From contig NZ_JAAGLY010000022.1 in NCBI RefSeq assembly GCF_010548375.1, positions 1 through 64,000 on the forward strand: 64,000 nt of DNA, given 5' to 3'. Made by a program: the position numbers and the translations under genes. The notes beneath the pieces were generated by a model, which worked only from the letters and a program-made list of their open reading frames with translations, was not told where the DNA came from and searched no databases. Shown here piece after piece: positions 60,645-64,000 of the stretch (position 1 is its first letter; the number at the start of each line of letters is the position of its first letter). Source of the DNA: Streptomyces sp. SID13726. GTDB taxonomy: Bacteria > Actinomycetota > Actinomycetes > Streptomycetales > Streptomycetaceae.

Positions 60645-60689
60645 TGGACGTCCGCCGATCACGCGGTGCCGGCGGAGCACCGGGTGTCC
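60614..60689 (+). repeat. Short imperfect duplication at the end of the helicase gene
   Basis: GGCGGAGCACCGGGTG occurs at the helicase C-terminus (starting 60614) and again starting about 60671. In both copies it is preceded by CACGCGGTGC with slightly different spacing. The second copy lies after the stop codon, so it looks like a small duplication of the gene's end. Confidence 0.6.
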
Positions 60690-60838
60690 TGGAGCCCTTG
60701 AGCGGGAACATCGTGGGGGGCGTCGGCCTTGGTACCGCCGGAGGCCCCCGTGCCCTCTTGCACAGGCGCGGGACAATGGACGGTGGCCTGTGCACAGGCG
60801 GGCCGTTCGGCACGACGACGTACGAGGAGGATGAAGAC

Positions 60839-61207
60839 ATGGCGGAGCCCACGCCGCGTCGGAACGAACCGCGGCTACGCCCCGCGCCCCTGCTGTTCGA
60901 GCCCACGCAGGTGGCCGACGACCCGGAGCACTTCTTCGACCTGGAGTCGATCGACGACCCGCGCGCGCTGCTGACCCGGGCCACCGAGCTGACGCACGCC
61001 TTCCGCGCCGCGACCGACCGCGCGGTGGAGTTCCAGGCGATGGCGGCGGCCCAGCTGGCCGACCCCCGGCGCTTCGACCGGCTGACCACGGCGGACATCG
61101 CCGAGCGGGCCGAGTGGACCGAGGACTACGCGAAGAAGATGGTCGAGTTCGGCCGGGATCTGCTGCGCGGCGCGGAGGGAGGGGCGGGGCACGCCGATCC
61201 CGTGTGA
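60839..61207 (+). CDS. Small acidic conserved hypothetical protein
   Basis: This 122-residue soluble protein starts MAEPTPRRNEPRLRPAPLLF. It has a predicted long-helix region (DPRALLTRATELTHAFRAA, about residues 40-58) and a C-terminal YAKKMVEFGRDLLRG. I recognise no family. The ATG at 60839 follows GAGGAGG at 8 bases, a strong ribosome site. In-frame starts at 60776 and above are poorer. It follows the helicase gene after 194 bp and may not belong to that operon. Confidence 0.65.
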   Translation: MAEPTPRRNEPRLRPAPLLFEPTQVADDPEHFFDLESIDDPRALLTRATELTHAFRAATDRAVEFQAMAAAQLADPRRFDRLTTADIAERAEWTEDYAKKMVEFGRDLLRGAEGGAGHADPV

Positions 61208-61343
61208 GCTGTCGCCGCCGTGACCCTCGTAAAAAATGCTTGGCATATGCCAGGCGGGCAAGATACTCCCCCGCACCCTTCCCTGTCCCGAATTCCCGCA
61301 ACCCTCGGAGACTGGTCGCTCACGCCCGGTACATGTAGGTGAC

Positions 61344-61931
61344 ATGAGCACACGCGAAGAACCGTTCTCCGATCGCTTCGACGTCTCGGGCGTCACCGCG
61401 GACGGGGCCGCCTGGCTCGCGTCGGCAGGAACGTATCCGCGTAGCACCCTGGCGCTGTGGGAGGAGCGGCCCACGGCCCCGGTCGTGCTGCCCTGCGGGA
61501 CCGCCTTCGACGTGGTCAGCACACCGGCGATCTTCGGGCGCCGGATGCTCGACCGGCTGTGGGACGAGGGGCCCGGTTCCGGCCCGGTGGCCACACTCCG
61601 GGGCCGGATGCTGCTGTTCGTGGCGCCGGGCGCGGCCCAGCGGCTGCCGTCGCTGCTGCGCTGGGAGGAGTTCGGCCGCACGGGGGCGATCCCGCCGCTG
61701 CTGTGCCACGGCACCGGCGACGCGGTCACCGTCCCGGCCCCGCTGAGCGCCGCGAAGTCCGCGCTGACGTCGCGCTGGCTGGTCGCCCCCGACACCCGTC
61801 ACCCCTGGCTGCCGGGCCCTGAAGTCCTGGTCTGGGCGGCCGTCCGAGCGGCACGGACCGCCGTACGGATTTCGATTTTTCCCCCGGCCGATCAGGATGC
61901 TAAGGTCTACGACGTCAGCAGGCGCCGCTAG
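61344..61931 (+). CDS. Short primase/polymerase-like protein, overlapping tRNA-Lys
   Basis: The 195-residue protein starts MSTREEPFSDRFDVSGVT. From memory, its Streptomyces relatives are annotated as bifunctional DNA primase/polymerase proteins, although I cannot see the catalytic DxD of archaeal-type primases. Conserved parts are LPCGTAFDVVSTPAIFGRRM, GRMLLFVAPGAAQRLPSLL and RWLVAPDTRHPWLPGPEVL. The end, KVYDVSRRR followed by TAG, lies inside tRNA-Lys by 10 bases. The ATG at 61344 is preceded by a weak GTAGGTG; an earlier frame opening is unlikely. Confidence 0.75.
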   Translation: MSTREEPFSDRFDVSGVTADGAAWLASAGTYPRSTLALWEERPTAPVVLPCGTAFDVVSTPAIFGRRMLDRLWDEGPGSGPVATLRGRMLLFVAPGAAQRLPSLLRWEEFGRTGAIPPLLCHGTGDAVTVPAPLSAAKSALTSRWLVAPDTRHPWLPGPEVLVWAAVRAARTAVRISIFPPADQDAKVYDVSRRR

Positions 61932-61995
61932 CTCAGTTGGTTAGAGCAGCTGACTCTTAATCAGCGGGTCCGGGGTTCGAGTCCCTGGCGGCGCA
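61922..61995 (+). tRNA. tRNA-Lys (anticodon CTT)
   Basis: The cloverleaf starts at 61922: acceptor GCGCCGC pairs with GCGGCGC (61988-61994), the D arm is GCTC...GAGC, the anticodon arm CTGA-CTCTTAA-TCAG carries CTT, and the T arm is CCGGGGTTCGAGTCCCTGG. Discriminator A is 61995. The sequence continues CCG, so CCA is not encoded in full. The upstream protein gene's stop codon falls in its acceptor/D-arm junction. Confidence 0.95.
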
Positions 61996-62001
61996 CCGAC
62001 A

Positions 62002-62035
62002 TCGAAGGCCCTCCGTGGAAGCGGGGGGCTTTCGA
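62002..62035 (+). terminator. Terminator hairpin after tRNA-Lys
   Basis: TCGAAGGCCCTCC (62002-62014) pairs with GGGGGGCTTTCGA (62023-62035) through two G-T pairs and an 8-base loop, followed by CGTTTCC. Confidence 0.7.
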
Positions 62036-62176
62036 CGTTTCCGGGTGTCGCAGGGGCGGCCGGGGGTGCGCGAACCGGCCTCGCCATCGTCGTTCCTGCG
62101 CGGCTGCGCCGCGCGTTGTGGGGGCTCCGCCACCCACACCCCCTCGGCGTCGGCCACCGAGCCGTCGGTCAAGGAG

Positions 62177-63448
62177 TCACCCGGCCGTGATCTCCACATC
62201 CCACGCCCCCGACTCCGTCCGCCCCGTCACCGTCACGCGTACGTTCGACCCCGGGACCTTGAAGGTCTCGCCGACCGCGACCGGGGCGTCCGCCAGGGGT
62301 GGGTAGACGGAGTTTTCCCAGCAGGCCTCGGTGTGGGGGTGGGCGTCGAGGACCTGGATGGGGCCGGTGCCGGAGGCGGCGCCGCTGTGGACCCGGTAGA
62401 CGAGGACGCCCTGGCGGCAGACCGCCGTGTCGTTGGCCACCGCGCCGCGCGCCTCGAAGGCGAGCGCGCTGTCGGCGCCGGTGCGCACGACCGCGAGCTT
62501 GGTACCGCGTCCGGGGCCGAAGATCCCGGCGTTGCCGGGGCCGGTCTCCAGCGGTTCCAGCGTGAGGCGCCTCGGCTCAGGTCCCCGTACGCACGCCACC
62601 TGCCGGCGTTCCAGCCAGCCCAGCTTCCACTTGTGCCAGGCGAACAGGTCCGGGGCGAGCCCGAACTGGCTGCCCATCAGGTCCCAGTCGCCGACGTAGG
62701 TGTCCCAGTCCCCCTTGCCGTCCATCGGCCGGTGGTAGAGGTCGGGCAGGTCGAAGACGTGCCCGGTCTCGTGGGCCAGCACCAGCCGGTCCGGCGGGTG
62801 CTTCTCGAAGACGGTGACGACCCGGCGGATGTCGGTGCCGTCGGCGCGCAGCGGGACGTCCAGGTTGACGACCTTCGTGGCGTCCGAGTCGACGCCGGGC
62901 GCGTCCGGGTCGGCGACGAAGTACACGACGTCGTAGCGCGAGAAGTCGACCTGCCCGTCGGCCGCGGCGAGCGCGTCGCGCAGATACGCGCCCCGGCGTT
63001 CGGCGTTCCAGTCGCGCTGTATGGCGTACGACGTGGACGGGTGCGGCATCCGGATCCAGTGCGGCAGCGGGTGCGGGCGCAGCGTGAAGCGGCCGTAGGA
63101 GGCGCGCTCGAAGAAGCGGGTGGTGGCCGGGAAGTGATCGGCGGTCAGTTCGGCGGGGCTGGTCAGCGGACGGGCGTCCGGGAAGGAGAGGAAGACCATC
63201 ACGGCGTCGAGCGCGCGGGCCGGGCGCGGATACGCGGTGTTCCAGGTGTCCACGCCCTCGGAGTGGTGGGCGTCGGTGCGACCGAGAGTGCAGGGGGCCG
63301 AGGAGAAGGGCTCGGCCACCGAGGGCCCGGTGACGAGGGAGGTGGCGGCGAGGGCCGCCATCGTGGTGAACACGGCCGCGGTGCTGCGCAGTCGGGGGCG
63401 CGGAAACGAGCGCGGCAAAGGGACCTCCGGGAGCGGTTCACGGGACAC
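62177..63448 (-). CDS. Secreted M6-type metalloprotease
   Basis: The 423-residue protein has a long signal sequence (hydrophobic at about 23-40, after an Arg/Pro-rich start) and a zincin catalytic domain. LVLAHETGHVFDLPDLYH (near residue 221) holds the HExxH-like HETGH zinc site, and the following WDLMGSQFG resembles the Met-turn of M6 immune-inhibitor-A peptidases. A beta-rich C-terminal part follows with paired cysteines. It probably degrades extracellular protein. GTG start at 63448. It is divergent from the cdgA-like gene. Confidence 0.85.
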   Translation of the reverse strand: MSREPLPEVPLPRSFPRPRLRSTAAVFTTMAALAATSLVTGPSVAEPFSSAPCTLGRTDAHHSEGVDTWNTAYPRPARALDAVMVFLSFPDARPLTSPAELTADHFPATTRFFERASYGRFTLRPHPLPHWIRMPHPSTSYAIQRDWNAERRGAYLRDALAAADGQVDFSRYDVVYFVADPDAPGVDSDATKVVNLDVPLRADGTDIRRVVTVFEKHPPDRLVLAHETGHVFDLPDLYHRPMDGKGDWDTYVGDWDLMGSQFGLAPDLFAWHKWKLGWLERRQVACVRGPEPRRLTLEPLETGPGNAGIFGPGRGTKLAVVRTGADSALAFEARGAVANDTAVCRQGVLVYRVHSGAASGTGPIQVLDAHPHTEACWENSVYPPLADAPVAVGETFKVPGSNVRVTVTGRTESGAWDVEITAG

Positions 63449-63505
63449 CGCACCCAGCCTGTGGGGGTTTGCAGTAATATGCCCTGTTTATCTGCACCGG
63501 ACGAG

Positions 63506-63518
63506 TGAGAGTGCGTAA
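63506..63518. promoter_or_regulatory. BldD-box-like element upstream of the cdgA-like gene
   Basis: TGAGAGTGCGTAA matches one half of the BldD palindrome TNACNC(A/T)GNGTNA completely and the other half with two mismatches. BldD with c-di-GMP is known to repress cdgA in Streptomyces. The site is 215 bp from the start and 58 bp from the protease start, so it could serve either promoter. Confidence 0.35.
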
Positions 63519-63732
63519 CCCTCCGTCGGCGCCGACACCCCCGAATCGCTCACGGAACGTCACAAGCGGTCCGGAGCCCGAAGAACCCGTCCAGCTGCGG
63601 GCAGAAACGATCTGTCAGAAGGGGTTGCCGGTCCGTCAGACTGGGCAATGGCTGGAAGGGCCCGGGGGCAGCCTCTATGATCGGCACACTTTCCTGCGCG
63701 GACAGCGATCGAGTGCACTGCGGGAGCTAGCG

Positions 63733-64000
63733 GTGAACGGAACGTCCGAAGGGCCGGCGCCCGCGGCAGACCTCGACGGGTCAGCCGTAACAGAGAGTGA
63801 CACCACCACACCTACTCGTACCGAGTGTCCGGCACATCGTGCGGCCTTCGCGGCCGCCCCGCTCGCCATGGCCGTGGTCGACCGTGAGGGCCTGGTCCTC
63901 GACGCCAACCCCGCCTTCGGCGAGCTGCTCGGCGCGGTGACCGAGGAGTTGGCCGGGGCGGTCGCCGCGGACCTCGTGGACCTCAGCTCGGACGCGCGCA
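63733..64000 (+). CDS. cdgA: PAS-domain protein, start of a probable diguanylate cyclase/phosphodiesterase (CdgA-like)
   Basis: Only the first 89 residues are in the window. After an acidic Ser/Thr-rich start comes a PAS domain: AAPLAMAVVDREGLVLDANP (about residues 42-61), then FGELLGAVTEELAGAVA. CdgA of S. coelicolor, a GGDEF-EAL c-di-GMP enzyme regulated by BldD, begins in this way and lies at a comparable distance from adpA (recall, not checked). GTG start at 63733 follows GGGAG. The output domain lies outside the window, so the name is provisional. Confidence 0.6.
   Translation, partial: MNGTSEGPAPAADLDGSAVTESDTTTPTRTECPAHRAAFAAAPLAMAVVDREGLVLDANPAFGELLGAVTEELAGAVAADLVDLSSDAR

Noticed and set aside
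61922..62100. Integrated element next to tRNA-Lys
   Set aside because: No integrase, att duplication or change in composition follows the tRNA; the next gene is an ordinary secreted protease.

Overview
The window is chromosomal DNA from a high-GC actinomycete, almost certainly a Streptomyces. The evidence is very strong G/C bias at third codon positions, a desferrioxamine (des) operon with two iron boxes, a cellobiose operon (cebR-cebEFG-bglC) with CebR boxes, adpA (bldH) with its in-frame TTA codon followed by ornA, and at the right edge a PAS-domain gene that looks like cdgA. I see no transposase, integrase, phage gene or CRISPR array. Gene names borrowed from S. coelicolor are from memory and were not checked by search.

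Layout. 1-9.9 kb: end of a PucR-type regulator, a conserved unknown protein, an acyl-CoA thioesterase, an LCAD-type acyl-CoA dehydrogenase, a TetR repressor with paired operators, and a leucine/acyl-CoA catabolic operon (methylcrotonyl-CoA carboxylase beta and alpha subunits, HMG-CoA lyase, acyl-CoA dehydrogenase). 10-17.4 kb: desferrioxamine uptake (desE, a siderophore-interacting reductase) and biosynthesis (desABCD), each transcription unit under an iron box. 17.6-24.1 kb: a TTA-containing membrane protein with a zinc-finger-like motif and a ricin-type lectin domain, a DUF4429/SHOCT protein, a Tat-exported purple acid phosphatase, and glmS. 24.2-28.6 kb: an acetate-transporter-family membrane protein, a universal stress protein, a small membrane protein, adpA, ornA and tRNA-His(GTG). 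28.7-37.7 kb: a divergent LysR/SDR pair with a long palindrome between them, an atypical kinase, and the ceb operon.

37.8-47.2 kb is the region that most stands out. A sugar ABC transporter with GH36 and GH42 galactosidases is followed on the same strand by a two-gene module: a small EACC1-type protein overlapping a gene that fuses a caspase-like peptidase to an Hsp70 lacking the helical lid. This looks like an uncharacterised regulated-proteolysis or biological-conflict system and is the best candidate for something undescribed.

47.4-64 kb: a CBM2-GH18 chitinase, a two-component system, several small actinobacterial proteins, a spermidine-synthase-like protein, an XRE/TPR regulator, a histidine phosphatase and a PAP2 membrane protein. 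Then comes a three-gene cassette that looks like a split Dna2-type nuclease-helicase (Fe-S PD-(D/E)XK nuclease, a large unknown protein ending in a beta-rich segment, and an SF1 helicase). It is followed by a primase/polymerase-like small protein whose stop codon lies inside tRNA-Lys(CTT), an M6-type secreted metalloprotease, and the start of cdgA.
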